NCBI RefSeq assembly: GCF_016905005.1
Contig: NZ_JADIKC010000001.1
Span: forward strand, 496,001 to 560,000
Direction: 5' to 3'
From: Dyella kyungheensis
Lineage (GTDB): Bacteria > Pseudomonadota > Gammaproteobacteria > Xanthomonadales > Rhodanobacteraceae
DNA length: 64,000 bases
Each line of letters begins with the position of its first letter. Within the stretch, counting starts at the first letter, position 1. The translations under genes were made by a program, and so were the position numbers. Positions 9,186 through 17,924 of this stretch are shown here, one piece after another. The notes under the pieces were generated by a model that was not told the DNA's origin, did no database searches, and saw only the letters and a program-made list of their open reading frames with translations.

Positions 9186-9200
9186 TTTCGCTTCCCTGCG

Positions 9201-9455
9201 TCAGGTGGTGCTGCGCCTGGTCAGCAGGTGATAGATCAACAGCAGGACGATGGCGCCGGCAATCGAGCCGAGGAAGTGCACCAGTCCGGTTTCGCCCCAC
9301 CAGCCCAGCTTTTCGCCGACATAGGTGGAAAGAAAGGAGCCGGCGATGCCGAGCGAAATGGTGATGATGAAACCACCCGGGTCCTTGCCCGGCTTGAGCA
9401 TCTTGGCGATCACGCCAACCACCAGACCTACAATGATTACCCAAAGCCAGTGCAT
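9201..9455 (-). CDS. GlsB/YeaQ/YmgE-family stress-response membrane protein
   Basis: This 84-residue protein has three short hydrophobic Gly-rich helices: HWLWVIIVGLVVGVIAKML, a second starting GFIITISLGIAGSFLS, and a third with GSIAGAIVLLLIYHLL. The motif KPGKDPGG between helices 1 and 2 is typical of the transglycosylase-associated (YeaQ/YmgE) family of small inner-membrane proteins linked to stress. It stands alone, convergent with the YidB-like gene, and shares its terminator. No biochemical role is established for the family. Confidence 0.9.
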   Translation of the reverse strand: MHWLWVIIVGLVVGVIAKMLKPGKDPGGFIITISLGIAGSFLSTYVGEKLGWWGETGLVHFLGSIAGAIVLLLIYHLLTRRSTT

Positions 9456-9696
9456 GGACGTTCCTTTGGCTGTCAGTCGTGGCTGGAATGTAGAGCGGCG
9501 TTGCGGCCTTATCTATAGGCGGATCAGCCAGTTGACGACACGCTTTGGCAAGTGACGAACGTCATTGACGCCGCCCTGCGGCCGCTCGGGCGAACCGGGT
9601 TTTAGACCATCGGGTAGCCCCTGGGCGTCGGATGCCGCGCCGCCACATGCTAAAATTGCCGGGTTTGCTGCCTTCGTCCCCCCTTACGAGGAAGTC

Positions 9697-10896
9697 ATGC
9701 CCCAGCTCGCCCAGCGTGTCGGTCGCGCCAAGCCCAGCGCGATCATGGTCATCGCCGAAAAGGCCAAGCAGCTCAAGGCTGCCGGTCGCGACATCATCAG
9801 CTTCTCCATCGGCGTTCCCAATTTTCTTCCCGGCGAGCATGTCTACGCCGCCGCACGCGAAGCGCTGCAGCACGACTCCGGCCAGTACGGCAGCAACCGC
9901 GGTGCGGATGCGCTGCTCGATGCGTTCCTGGTGCATATCGAAAAGCTGGGCTTCAAGGGCTACGGCCGCGCGAATCTGTCGATCGGCATCGGTGCCAAGC
10001 AGCTGCTCTACAACCTGGGCGAAGCGCTGTTGAACGAAGGCGAGGAAATCTGCTTCGCCGCACCGTTCTGGACCACCTACCGCGACATCGCCGACATCCT
10101 CGGCGCCAAGGCGAACATCCTGCATTGCGGTCCCGAGCAGAACTACAAGCTCACGCCCGCGCAGCTTGAGGCGGCCCTCGCGCGCAAGCCCAAGGTGTTC
10201 CTGTTCAACAATCCGTCCAACCCCACCGGCATGGTCTATACGCGCGATGAAATCGCCGCGCTGGCCGCCGTGCTGATGAAGTATCCCGACACCTGGATCA
10301 TCACCGACGACATCTACAACTCGATGGTGTTCGACGGCATCGGCTATCACAACTTCGTGCATGCGCAGCCGGAACTGAAAGAGCGGCTGATCTTCGTCGA
10401 CTCGGTGTCCAAGACCTATGGCATGCCGGGCTGGCGCGTGGGTTTGATCGCGGCGCCGGAAAACGTGGCCAAGGCCATCACCACGCTCAATTCCAACCAC
10501 ATCACCAGCCTGCCGGAAGTGATCACGGCGGCCGCGGTTGCCGCGTTCTCGGGCCCGCAGGCCATTCCCGAGGCCAAGTGCAAGGAATTCGCCGAGAAGC
10601 GCGACGTGGTCGTCAATGCGCTGCGTGCGATTCCCGGCGTGGTGTGCCCGTATCCGCAGGGTGCGTTCTACGCCTTCCCCGATATCTCGGTCGCCTTCGG
10701 CAAGAGTCACCAGGGCGTGAAGATCAACGACGACGTGGAACTGTGCGCCGTGTTGCTCGAAGCCGCGGGCGTGGCCTGCGTGCCGGGTTCGGCCTTTGGC
10801 GAACCGCGCGCCATGCGCATTTCCTATACCTGCCCAACTGCACAATTGCAGCCCGGGTTGGAACGCATCCAGGCGTTCTTTGCTGAACTGACCTGA
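9697..10896 (+). CDS. class I/II PLP-dependent aminotransferase (aspartate aminotransferase-like)
   Basis: This 399-residue cytoplasmic enzyme carries the PLP-binding lysine in VDSVSKTYGMPGWRVG, the substrate-carboxylate region NNPSNPTGMVYTRDEI, and the ITDDIYNSM motif that holds the PLP pyridine. These match subgroup Ib aspartate aminotransferases, which transfer the amino group of aspartate to 2-oxoglutarate. The start at 9697 is preceded by GAGGAAG at 9688-9694. A TGCTAAAAT extended -10-like element lies at 9648-9656. Its neighbour mdh would use the oxaloacetate it makes, although a hairpin and T-run separate the two. Exact substrate range cannot be fixed from sequence. Confidence 0.88.
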   Translation: MPQLAQRVGRAKPSAIMVIAEKAKQLKAAGRDIISFSIGVPNFLPGEHVYAAAREALQHDSGQYGSNRGADALLDAFLVHIEKLGFKGYGRANLSIGIGAKQLLYNLGEALLNEGEEICFAAPFWTTYRDIADILGAKANILHCGPEQNYKLTPAQLEAALARKPKVFLFNNPSNPTGMVYTRDEIAALAAVLMKYPDTWIITDDIYNSMVFDGIGYHNFVHAQPELKERLIFVDSVSKTYGMPGWRVGLIAAPENVAKAITTLNSNHITSLPEVITAAAVAAFSGPQAIPEAKCKEFAEKRDVVVNALRAIPGVVCPYPQGAFYAFPDISVAFGKSHQGVKINDDVELCAVLLEAAGVACVPGSAFGEPRAMRISYTCPTAQLQPGLERIQAFFAELT

Positions 10897-10904
10897 TGGT
10901 CTTG

Positions 10905-10938
10905 GGCTCGCGCCGACCGGCGTGGGCCTTTGTCTTTT
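10905..10938 (+). terminator. probable intrinsic terminator after the aminotransferase
   Basis: GGCTCGCGCC and GGCGTGGGCC pair with two G-U wobbles around a GACC loop and are followed by TTTGTCTTTT. The short distance to mdh leaves partial read-through possible. Confidence 0.6.
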
Positions 10939-10968
10939 GTACAAGCCCAAGTTGAAGGAGTTTCTCCG

Positions 10969-11955
10969 ATGAAAGCCCCCGTTCGTGTTGCCGTTACCGG
11001 CGCTGCCGGCCAGATCGGTTACGCCCTGCTGTTCCGCATTGCCGCGGGCGACATGCTGGGTCCGGATCAGCCGGTGATCCTGCACCTGCTGGAAATCACC
11101 CCGGCGCTGCCCGCGCTGCAGGGCGTGGTGATGGAACTCAACGATTGCGCGTTCCCGACGCTGGCCGGTGTCGTCGCCACCGACGACCTCAACGTCGCCT
11201 TCAAGGACGTCGATTACGCGCTGCTCGTCGGTGCGCGTCCGCGCGGCCCGGGCATGGAGCGCAAGGATCTGCTCGAAGCGAACGGCGCCATCTTCGGCCC
11301 GCAGGGCAAGGCGCTGAACGATCACGCCAAGCGCGACGTGCGCGTGCTGGTGGTCGGCAACCCGGCCAACACCAATGCGCTGATCGCCCAGCAGAACGCA
11401 CCGGATCTGGATCCGAAGTGCTTCACCGCAATGGTGCGCCTGGACCACAACCGCGCGCTGTCGCAGCTGGCCGAGAAGACCGGCAAGCACAGCACCGACA
11501 TCAAGAAGATGACCATCTGGGGCAACCACAGCTCCACCCAGTACCCGGACCTGCACCACGCCACCGTGGGCGGCAAGCCGGCGCTGTCGCTGGTCGACCA
11601 GGCCTGGTACGAGAGCGATTTCATCCCGACCGTGCAGCAGCGCGGCGCGGCGATCATCAAGGCGCGCGGCGCTTCCTCGGCTGCTTCGGCTGCTTCGGCT
11701 GCCGTCGACCACATGCGCACCTGGGCGATGGGCACCGCGGAAGGCGACTGGGCCTCGATGGGCATTCCGTCCGATGGTTCGTACGGCATCGAGCCGGGCG
11801 TGATCTACGGTTACCCGGTGACCGTGAAGGACGGCAAGTACGCCATCGTGCAGGGCCTGGAAATCAACGATTTCTCGCGCGCCCGCATGGACGCCACCAA
11901 CAAGGAACTGCGCGAAGAGCGCGCCGGCGTCGAGCACTTGTTCGCCAAGAAGTAA
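10969..11955 (+). CDS. mdh: malate dehydrogenase
   Basis: This 328-residue NAD-dependent malate dehydrogenase of the tricarboxylic acid cycle interconverts malate and oxaloacetate. It shows the Rossmann motif [16 protein letters not shown], the [17 protein letters not shown] substrate loop with its arginines, and [18 protein letters not shown] and [12 protein letters not shown] (catalytic His). This is the homodimeric MDH type related to the cytosolic eukaryotic enzyme. GAAGGAG at 10954-10960 precedes the ATG by 8 bp. The Ala/Ser-rich segment [12 protein letters not shown] is normal for this MDH type. A clear terminator follows. Confidence 0.97.
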   Translation: MKAPVRVAVTGAAGQIGYALLFRIAAGDMLGPDQPVILHLLEITPALPALQGVVMELNDCAFPTLAGVVATDDLNVAFKDVDYALLVGARPRGPGMERKDLLEANGAIFGPQGKALNDHAKRDVRVLVVGNPANTNALIAQQNAPDLDPKCFTAMVRLDHNRALSQLAEKTGKHSTDIKKMTIWGNHSSTQYPDLHHATVGGKPALSLVDQAWYESDFIPTVQQRGAAIIKARGASSAASAASAAVDHMRTWAMGTAEGDWASMGIPSDGSYGIEPGVIYGYPVTVKDGKYAIVQGLEINDFSRARMDATNKELREERAGVEHLFAKK

Positions 11956-11982
11956 GTCGCGCGAGCAAGCCTCGCGATGTGT

Positions 11983-12014
11983 GAAATGGGCGGCTTCGGC
12001 CGCCCATTTCTTTT
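11983..12014 (+). terminator. intrinsic terminator after mdh
   Basis: A 12-bp stem GAAATGGGCGGC / GCCGCCCATTTC with a TTCG tetraloop is followed by TTTT. Confidence 0.93.
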
Positions 12015-12099
12015 GAGCCAGCCGCCGATTTTCGCCGGATGACTGGCGATGTGGCCGAGTATCGGTAGAATCGACAGAGCACCGACCGGAACCGAAGAC

Positions 12100-12441
12100 A
12101 TGAAGCGACTTCTTGCGACCCTTTCCCTCTGCGCCTTGCTTACCGCCTGCGGCGGCACGCACGGTCTGCGCGACACCACGCCGAAGATGAGCAGCCGTAC
12201 CAACAAGGACATTCCGACCTATCTGGAGTGCGTGCGCGCGAAGTGGGCCGAGACCGCCGAAGTGAGCGCCTCGCACAAGGACCAGTCGGGCGAGCTGTCG
12301 GGCAACGACAAGCAGGGCGCGCATGAGCTGATCAGCGTGACTGCCGACGGTACCGGCGCACAGGTGATGATGTACGAGACCCAGGCCCTCAAGAAGGATT
12401 ACAACCCCGCTTATCGCGACGCGGCGGTGTCCTGCTTGTGA
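12100..12441 (+). CDS. small putative lipoprotein of unknown function
   Basis: This 113-residue protein begins MKRLLATLSLCALLTACGG, a type II signal with lipobox LTAC at Cys17, so it should be a lipoprotein of the cell envelope. The mature part has a conserved-looking segment, TNKDIPTYLECVRAKWAE, and ends in DAAVSCL, with two cysteines that could pair. I do not recognise the family. A TAGAAT -10-like hexamer lies at 12066-12071. It stands alone between mdh and prpE. Confidence 0.75.
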   Translation: MKRLLATLSLCALLTACGGTHGLRDTTPKMSSRTNKDIPTYLECVRAKWAETAEVSASHKDQSGELSGNDKQGAHELISVTADGTGAQVMMYETQALKKDYNPAYRDAAVSCL

Positions 12442-12552
12442 GCTGACTGCACGGGCGACGGCCCGTGCAGCCGACTCGACCAAGGTCGCAAAGCCCGTTC
12501 GACGCGGCTGATCTAGGCTAGACCGATCAGCCGCTGCAACGAGGATGTTGTG

Positions 12553-14448
12553 ATGCGTTACGAGGAGTTCTATCAGCGTTCGATAGAGCAGCCCGAAGCC
12601 TTCTGGGCCGAGCAGGCGCAGCGCATCCACTGGCATACGCCGCCCGAACGCATCCTCGATGTTTCCCGGCCACCGTTTCGCCGCTGGTTCGTCGGCGGCA
12701 CCACCAATCTCTGCTACAACGCCGTCGACCGGCATCTTCCAGCGCGCGGCGGCCAGCTGGCGCTGGTGGCGATTTCCTCCGAAACGGGCATCACGCGCGA
12801 ACTGAGCTATCGCGATCTGTATCGCGAAGTGAATACGTTTGCCGCCGTGCTGACGTCGCTGGGCGTGGTCAGCGGCGATCGCGTGGTGATCTACCTGCCC
12901 AACATCGCCGAAGCGGTCTTCGCCATGCTGGCGTGCGCGCGCATCGGTGCCATCCACTCGGTGGTATTCGGCGGTTTCGCGGCGCACAACCTCGCCTTGC
13001 GCATCGACGATGCCGAGCCGGCGCTGCTGATTGCCGCCGACGCGGGCATGCGCGGCGGCAAGGTGATCCCGTACAAACCGCTGGTGGATGCGGCGCTGGA
13101 AGAAGCGAAGCGTCCGCCTCCGCGGGTGCTCATGATCGATCGCGGGCTCGATCCGCAAATGACCCGCGTGGCCGGACGCGATCTCGACTACGCGAGCTTG
13201 CGCGCTTCCTATGAGGGCGCCGAAGTTCCGGTGGAATGGCTCGAATCCAACGAACCGAGCTATCTGCTCTACACCTCGGGCACTACCGGCAAGCCCAAAG
13301 GCATCCAACGCGACGTGGGCGGCTATGCGGTGGCCATGGCGATGTCGATCGAGACGATCTTCGACATCAAGCCGGGGCAGGTGATGTTTTCCACCTCGGA
13401 CGTGGGCTGGGCCGTCGGCCATTCGTACAACGTGTACGCACCGCTGATCGGCGGTGCCACCTCATTGTTGTACGAAGGCCTGCCAGCCCACCCCGATCCG
13501 GGCATCTGGTGGCGCCTGTGCGAGCGTTACGGCGTGCGCAGTATGTTCTCCTCGCCTACCGCCATTCGCGTACTGAAAAAGCAGGACGCCAGCTGGCTGA
13601 AAAAGTACGACCTGTCCCGGCTCAAATGGCTGTTCCTCGCCGGCGAACCGCTCGACGAACCGACCGCGCATTGGGCCACCGACGGACTCGGCGTGCCGGT
13701 GATCGACAACTACTGGCAGACCGAAACCGGATGGCCTGCGATCACCTTGATGCCCGGCCTCGACTTGAAGCAGGTGAAGTTCGGCTCCCCGGGATTTCCA
13801 AGTCCCGGCTATCGCATGAAAGTGATCGACGAAGTCACCGGCGAGGAGCTTCCGCCGAACCAGAAAGGCGTGCTGGTGTTCGTGCCGCCGTTGCCACCGG
13901 GCTGCCTCACCACCGTATGGCGCAACGACGAACGCTACGTGGCGAGCTATTTCAGCCACTTCAAGGAACTGCTGTATAGCTCGCTGGACTGGGCCATCCG
14001 CGACGAGAACGGCTACACGACCATTCTCGGCCGCACCGATGACGTGATCAACGTAGCAGGGCACCGCTTGGGCACGCGGGAGATCGAAGAGTCCGTGGCG
14101 ATGCATCCCGCATGTGCCGAGGCCGCGGTAATCGGCATGCAGGACGAAGTGAAGTGGCAGGTGCCGGTGGTGTTTGCCACGCTACGCCAAGGTGTGACGG
14201 AAGGTTCGGTGGATGTGGCCAAAGGCATGCAGCAATGTGTGGTGGACCAGCTTGGGAAGATCGCGCGGCCGGCGCGTATCTACGTGGTCAATGCGTTGCC
14301 CAAGACGCGTTCGGGAAAACTGTTGAGACGTTCGTTGCAGGCGCTGGTGCATCACGCCGATCCGGGTGATCTTTCGACGCTGGATGATCCGGGGGCGTTG
14401 GAAGAGGTGCGGCGGGCGTTGGAGCGCGGACCCGATCAAGGCGGATAA
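12553..14448 (+). CDS. prpE: propionate-CoA ligase
   Basis: This 631-residue AMP-forming acyl-CoA synthetase activates propionate (via propionyl-AMP) to propionyl-CoA. Diagnostic blocks are the ATP-binding LLYTSGTTGKPKGIQRDVGG, whose QRD continuation is typical of PrpE rather than acetyl-CoA synthetase, plus DNYWQTETGWP, the hinge region ILGRTDDVINVAGHRLGT, and the acetylatable lysine in LPKTRSGKLLRR near the C-terminus. GAGG at 12541-12544 sits 8 bp before the ATG; a GTG at 12550 is a weaker alternative. It feeds prpB and prpC downstream, but about 920 bp of repeats separate them, so it is probably a separate transcript. Confidence 0.9.
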   Translation: MRYEEFYQRSIEQPEAFWAEQAQRIHWHTPPERILDVSRPPFRRWFVGGTTNLCYNAVDRHLPARGGQLALVAISSETGITRELSYRDLYREVNTFAAVLTSLGVVSGDRVVIYLPNIAEAVFAMLACARIGAIHSVVFGGFAAHNLALRIDDAEPALLIAADAGMRGGKVIPYKPLVDAALEEAKRPPPRVLMIDRGLDPQMTRVAGRDLDYASLRASYEGAEVPVEWLESNEPSYLLYTSGTTGKPKGIQRDVGGYAVAMAMSIETIFDIKPGQVMFSTSDVGWAVGHSYNVYAPLIGGATSLLYEGLPAHPDPGIWWRLCERYGVRSMFSSPTAIRVLKKQDASWLKKYDLSRLKWLFLAGEPLDEPTAHWATDGLGVPVIDNYWQTETGWPAITLMPGLDLKQVKFGSPGFPSPGYRMKVIDEVTGEELPPNQKGVLVFVPPLPPGCLTTVWRNDERYVASYFSHFKELLYSSLDWAIRDENGYTTILGRTDDVINVAGHRLGTREIEESVAMHPACAEAAVIGMQDEVKWQVPVVFATLRQGVTEGSVDVAKGMQQCVVDQLGKIARPARIYVVNALPKTRSGKLLRRSLQALVHHADPGDLSTLDDPGALEEVRRALERGPDQGG

Positions 14449-14466
14449 GTCGGGCGCTAGCCTTCT

Positions 14467-14505
14467 CCCTCTCCCCTCCGGGGAAAGGGTTGGGTGAGGG
14501 GCGGG
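14467..14505. repeat. single CCCTCTCC-type palindromic repeat
   Basis: The sequence CCCTCTCCCCTCCGGGGAAA, then GGGTTGGGTGAGGGGCGGG, is closely similar to the left copy at 1674. No inverted partner lies beside it. Confidence 0.65.
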
Positions 14506-14876
14506 TGCTCTCGGGAGCGCTCCTAGCTCGTCATCCCGGCGCAGGCCGGAGGCGTTTTTCAACAGCCGAAGGCTGGTCATCCAGTTTCGTCAGTCTTCGG
14601 TTGTCGCGATACGGCGACCTGGCTCGCCTGCCGCGGGCTTCCGTCCTCCTGCCGGAGGCCGGGTCACTTTCTCTTGCTTGCCCAAGAGAAAGTAACCAAA
14701 GAGAAGGGCCCCCCGGATGACGCGCCTTCCGGGCCTGCGGCCCTCCAGGTGCGCGAGTGGGTTGCGGGGTTTTTCGACAGGGCATCCTGCCCTGGCGAAA
14801 AACTGGCCCGCATCCCTGCGGGCCACCCTTCGGGCTGATCCTCCACCCACCCGCCGCGTCATACGGGGACCCCCGA

Positions 14877-14929
14877 GAGCCAAGAGCCAAGAGCCAAGAG
14901 CCAAGAGCCAAGAGCCAGGAGCCAGGAGC
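14877..14929. repeat. 7-bp tandem repeat (GAGCCAA)
   Basis: Five perfect GAGCCAA units are followed by two GAGCCAG units and a partial GAGC, 7.5 copies in all. A heptamer array is prone to slippage and so could vary in copy number between strains. It is non-coding here. Confidence 0.95.
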
Positions 14930-14940
14930 TGCGGATCTAC

Positions 14941-15020
14941 TGTGGGAGCGCACTTGTGCGTGACAAGCCTACGGAGCGGTACATCCCCGCGTGGCGGTCG
15001 TGCACAAGTGCGCTCCCACA
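14941..15020. repeat. REPIN-like inverted repeat pair, copy 2
   Basis: The left arm at 14941-14964 begins TGTGGGAGCGCACTTGTG, and the right arm at 14997-15020 is its exact complement. The intervening DNA, ACAAGCCTACGGAGCG onward, is nearly the same as in copy 3, so the whole pair was duplicated. Confidence 0.9.
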
Positions 15021-15050
15021 AAAGAAGACACACACGTTCCCCCGAGCACC

Positions 15051-15075
15051 GCCCCTCTCCCAGGCGGGGAGAGGG
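15051..15075. repeat. single CCCTCTCC-type palindromic repeat
   Basis: The palindrome GCCCCTCTCCC / AGGCGGGGAGAGGGA lies between two REPIN-like pairs and is related to the copies at 1674 and 14467. Confidence 0.6.
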
Positions 15076-15105
15076 AGAAGTGGGTGCATCGCGTTGACGG
15101 GCTAC

Positions 15106-15187
15106 TGTGGGAGCGCACCCTGTGCGCGACAAGCCTACGGAGCGATACATCCCAACGTGGCGGTCGCGCACAGGGTGCGCTCCCACA
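15106..15187. repeat. REPIN-like inverted repeat pair, copy 3
   Basis: The arms TGTGGGAGCGCACCCTGTG and its reverse complement flank a spacer almost identical to that of copy 2 (ACAAGCCTACGGAGCG, TACATCCC, GTGGCGGTCG). Confidence 0.9.
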
Positions 15188-15369
15188 GGCGAGCGCGCAG
15201 GCAGTTCAAGCCCAGCGCTTTAGCCCCACGAAAACCCAAGGAAAACACCGCCGCACCATACGATGCAGCCACCAACTAACTACACGCTCCCTTCGAAACC
15301 ATTCATGCTGCCGCGCAACAGCCCCCTTACAAACGGTGCGCTAAAATCTCCTCTTTAAGCGGAGGTTTC

Positions 15370-16257
15370 ATGGCCCACATCGCATCCCCCGGCGCGAAAT
15401 TCCGCGCCGCCCTCGCGGCAGAACACCCCTTGCAGGTGATCGGTGCCATCAACGCGAACCATGCGTTGCTCGCCAAGCGAGCCGGTTATCGCGCCATCTA
15501 TCTCTCGGGCGGCGGTGTCGCGGCGGGTTCGCTGGGGCTGCCGGATCTGGGTATCAATACGCTGGACGACGTGCTGACTGACGTGCGCCGCATCACCGAT
15601 GTGTGCGACCTGCCGCTGATGGTGGACATCGACACCGGCTTCGGTCCGAGCGCGTTCAATATCGCCCGCACCGTGAAGAGCCTGATCAAGTTCGGCGCCG
15701 CGGCCTGCCATATCGAGGACCAGGTGGGCGCCAAGCGCTGCGGTCATCGTCCCGGCAAGGAGATCGTGTCGACCAGCGAGATGGCCGATCGCGTCAAGGC
15801 AGCCGCAGATGCGAAAACCGATGCCGATTTTTTCCTGATTGCGCGCACCGACGCGATTGCCGTGGACGGTGTGGATGCAGCGATCGAGCGCGCCATTGCC
15901 TGCGTCGAAGCGGGCGCCGACGGCATCTTTGCCGAGGCTGCCTACGACCTGCCGACCTATCGCCGCTTTGTCGATGCCGTGAAGGTGCCGGTGCTGGCCA
16001 ATATCACCGAGTTCGGCCAGACGCCGCTGTTCAGCGTGGAAGAGCTCGCCAGCGCAGGCGTGGGCATCGTGCTGTATCCGCTTTCGGCGTTCCGCGCCAT
16101 GAACAAGGCGGCGGAGAACGTCTACCAGGCCATCCGCCGTGATGGCCACCAGCGCAACGTGATCGACACCATGCAGACGCGCGAAGAGCTTTACGACCGC
16201 ATCGGCTACCACGACTACGAGCGCCGACTGGATGAGCTCTTTTCCAAGAAGAGCTGA
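15370..16257 (+). CDS. prpB: 2-methylisocitrate lyase
   Basis: This 295-residue member of the isocitrate lyase/PEP mutase superfamily splits 2-methylisocitrate into pyruvate and succinate in the methylcitrate cycle. It shows the metal-binding MVDIDTGFG, the catalytic-cysteine loop [14 protein letters not shown] and [20 protein letters not shown]. The KRCGH motif and size are as in PrpB, shorter than isocitrate lyase. GGAGG at 15361-15365 precedes the ATG. prpC follows after 75 bp in the same direction, so the two likely form an operon. Confidence 0.96.
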   Translation: MAHIASPGAKFRAALAAEHPLQVIGAINANHALLAKRAGYRAIYLSGGGVAAGSLGLPDLGINTLDDVLTDVRRITDVCDLPLMVDIDTGFGPSAFNIARTVKSLIKFGAAACHIEDQVGAKRCGHRPGKEIVSTSEMADRVKAAADAKTDADFFLIARTDAIAVDGVDAAIERAIACVEAGADGIFAEAAYDLPTYRRFVDAVKVPVLANITEFGQTPLFSVEELASAGVGIVLYPLSAFRAMNKAAENVYQAIRRDGHQRNVIDTMQTREELYDRIGYHDYERRLDELFSKKS

Positions 16258-16332
16258 TCGACCCCATCGAGATAACCGGCATCACGGTGCCGTCCACGTT
16301 TGACGCAAGCATGTCTTCAGGAGATGTACCGA

Positions 16333-17478
16333 ATGACTGAGCAAACTCTTCCCAAGCCCAAGAAATCCGTCGCGCTGTCGGGCGTGGCTGCCGGCAACAC
16401 CGCGCTGTGCACGGTGGGCCGCAGCGGCAACGACTTGCATTACCGCGGTTACGACATCCATGACCTGGCGGCCAAGGGTTGTTTCGAGGAAGTGGCCTAC
16501 CTGCTGGTGCACGGCGTGCTGCCGAACTGGGCGGAGTTGAATGCCTATCGCGCCAAGCTCAAGCGCCTGCGCGGCCTGCCGGCGCCGGTGAAGAGCGCGC
16601 TGGAACTGCTGCCTGCCGCCACTCATCCGATGGACGTGATGCGCACCGGTTGCTCGGTGTTGGGCACGGTGTTGCCGGAGAAGGATGACCACAACGTCAC
16701 CGGCGCGCGCGACATCGCCGACCGCCTGATGGCGAGCTTCGGTTCGATCCTGCTGTACTGGTTCCACTTCAGCCACAACGGCAAGCGCATCGAAACGGTG
16801 ACCGAAGACGAATCCATCGCCGGTCACTTCCTGCACCTGCTGCACGGCAAGAAGCCCAGCGAGCTGTGCACGCATTCGTTGGACAAGTCGCTGATCCTGT
16901 ACGCCGAGCACGAGTTCAACGCGTCCACCTTCACCGCACGCGTGATCGCCGGCACGGGCTCGGACATGTACTCGGCGATCACCGGTGCGATTGGTGCGCT
17001 GCGTGGTCCCAAGCACGGCGGCGCGAACGAAGTGGCGATGGAGATCATCGCCCGCTACCGCAACGCGGCCGAGGCGGAAGCGGACATCCGCGCCCGCGTG
17101 GAGCGCAAGGAAATCATCATCGGCTTTGGCCACCCGGTGTACACGGTGTCCGATCCGCGCAACGAGATCATCAAGGAAGTCTCCCGCAAGCTGTGCACGG
17201 AAGGCGGCAACCCGACCCTGTTCGACGTGTCGGAGAAGATCGAGAAGCTGATGTGGGAGCAGAAGAAGATGTTCCCCAACCTCGACTGGTTCTCGGCCAG
17301 CGCGTATCACATGATGGGCGTGCCGACGGCCATGTTCACCCCGCTGTTCGTGATCGCCCGCACCTCCGGCTGGAGCGCCCACGTGATCGAGCAGCGCGAG
17401 GACGGCAAGATCATCCGCCCGAGCGCGAACTACACCGGCCCGGAAGATCTGGCCTACGTTCCGATCGAAAAGCGCTGA
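16333..17478 (+). CDS. prpC: 2-methylcitrate synthase
   Basis: This 381-residue citrate-synthase-family enzyme condenses propionyl-CoA with oxaloacetate to 2-methylcitrate. Visible motifs are [25 protein letters not shown], the catalytic-region [16 protein letters not shown] and [17 protein letters not shown] with its histidine, and the Arg-containing [21 protein letters not shown]. The short N-terminus and these residues fit PrpC better than GltA. AGGAG at 16319-16323 supports the ATG at 16333. A terminator follows at 17501, so prpD is not in this transcript. Confidence 0.94.
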   Translation: MTEQTLPKPKKSVALSGVAAGNTALCTVGRSGNDLHYRGYDIHDLAAKGCFEEVAYLLVHGVLPNWAELNAYRAKLKRLRGLPAPVKSALELLPAATHPMDVMRTGCSVLGTVLPEKDDHNVTGARDIADRLMASFGSILLYWFHFSHNGKRIETVTEDESIAGHFLHLLHGKKPSELCTHSLDKSLILYAEHEFNASTFTARVIAGTGSDMYSAITGAIGALRGPKHGGANEVAMEIIARYRNAAEAEADIRARVERKEIIIGFGHPVYTVSDPRNEIIKEVSRKLCTEGGNPTLFDVSEKIEKLMWEQKKMFPNLDWFSASAYHMMGVPTAMFTPLFVIARTSGWSAHVIEQREDGKIIRPSANYTGPEDLAYVPIEKR

Positions 17479-17500
17479 TCGCCCTAGGTCTATGTCGAAT

Positions 17501-17527
17501 GAAGGGGCCGAAAGGCCCCTTCGTTCT
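17501..17527 (+). terminator. intrinsic terminator after prpC
   Basis: A 9-bp stem GAAGGGGCC / GGCCCCTTC with a GAAA tetraloop is followed by GTTCTTT. Confidence 0.85.
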
Positions 17528-17743
17528 TTCCAAGTTTCGTTATGGTTCAGGACCCTGTACGACATTGCTAGGGTTTCGTATGCATGGGTGTAAATCTGCT
17601 GATACAGGTGTTCCACTTCCTTGTGAGAACGCAGCAATACGCGCTAAATCCCTGAAATAAGGGCTCATGCACGAGTGTTTATGTTCCAGGTGCAAGGCCC
17701 GGAACGTGGTGCGCTGTAACAGCCTTGATCCACTCGCGCTTTG

Positions 17744-17763
17744 TGACTGTCTGACCGCAGTCA
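17744..17763. promoter_or_regulatory. candidate activator-binding inverted repeat
   Basis: TGACTG and CAGTCA are separated by 8 bp, centred about 90 bp upstream of the sigma-54 element at 17839. This is the normal place for an enhancer-binding protein site. The half-site is short and matches no consensus I can name with confidence. Confidence 0.35.
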
Positions 17764-17838
17764 AACTCATTGTCCGTGGGTCTCTTCAAGTCGCTGATTT
17801 CATGGTCTTCAGCTTTGTGAGCGCAAGTCCACACGGCG

Positions 17839-17853
17839 TGGCACGCAAGTTGC
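17839..17853 (+). promoter_or_regulatory. sigma-54 (RpoN) -24/-12 promoter element
   Basis: The sequence TGGCACG, CAAG, TTGC matches the sigma-54 consensus TGGCAC(G)-N4-TTGC at every conserved position, with exactly 10 nt between the invariant GG and GC. It lies 72 bp before the start of the glycine-rich protein gene, giving a leader of roughly 60 nt. No competing sigma-70 element is obvious. The rest of the 17528-17924 gap holds no convincing gene. Confidence 0.8.
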
Positions 17854-17924
17854 GACGAGAACGTGCTGGATTCGCAACACCAGCAACACAGGGGGTCACA
17901 CCGCATCGTTCCAGGAGATAGACC

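Larger units (their letters stand above)
14449..15369. other. repeat-rich intergenic island between prpE and prpB
   Basis: No credible gene is present in this 920-bp gap. It is a mosaic of palindromes: a CCCTCTCC-type repeat (14467-14505), a GTCATCCCGGCGCAGGCC piece near 14531, a region with the inverted words CTTTCTCTTGCTTG and CAAGAGAAAGTAAC (about 14668-14697), a 7-bp tandem array, two REPIN-like pairs, and another CCCTCTCC-type copy. Open frames across it translate the repeats and are not believable genes. The prpB ribosome-binding site GGAGG lies at its right end. Confidence 0.75.

Noticed and set aside
11660-11710. Ser/Ala triplet repeats in mdh as a possible insertion
   Set aside because: The segment [12 protein letters not shown] corresponds to a normal conserved helix in this malate dehydrogenase type.
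9562-13422. Very long open frame (about 1286 codons) on the minus strand
   Set aside because: It lies antisense to the aminotransferase, mdh and prpE genes, is His/Arg/Gln-rich in the way of GC-rich antisense frames, has no ribosome-binding site and matches no family.
14449-15369. Open frames in the repeat island that could look like proteins with GSWLLALGSW repeats
   Set aside because: They are translations of the GAGCCAA array and the palindromes, a known annotation artefact in such repeats.
17667-17921. Plus-strand open frame of 84 codons before the fibre locus
   Set aside because: It spans the sigma-54 promoter, ends 4 bp before the real start, and has no ribosome-binding site or motif.
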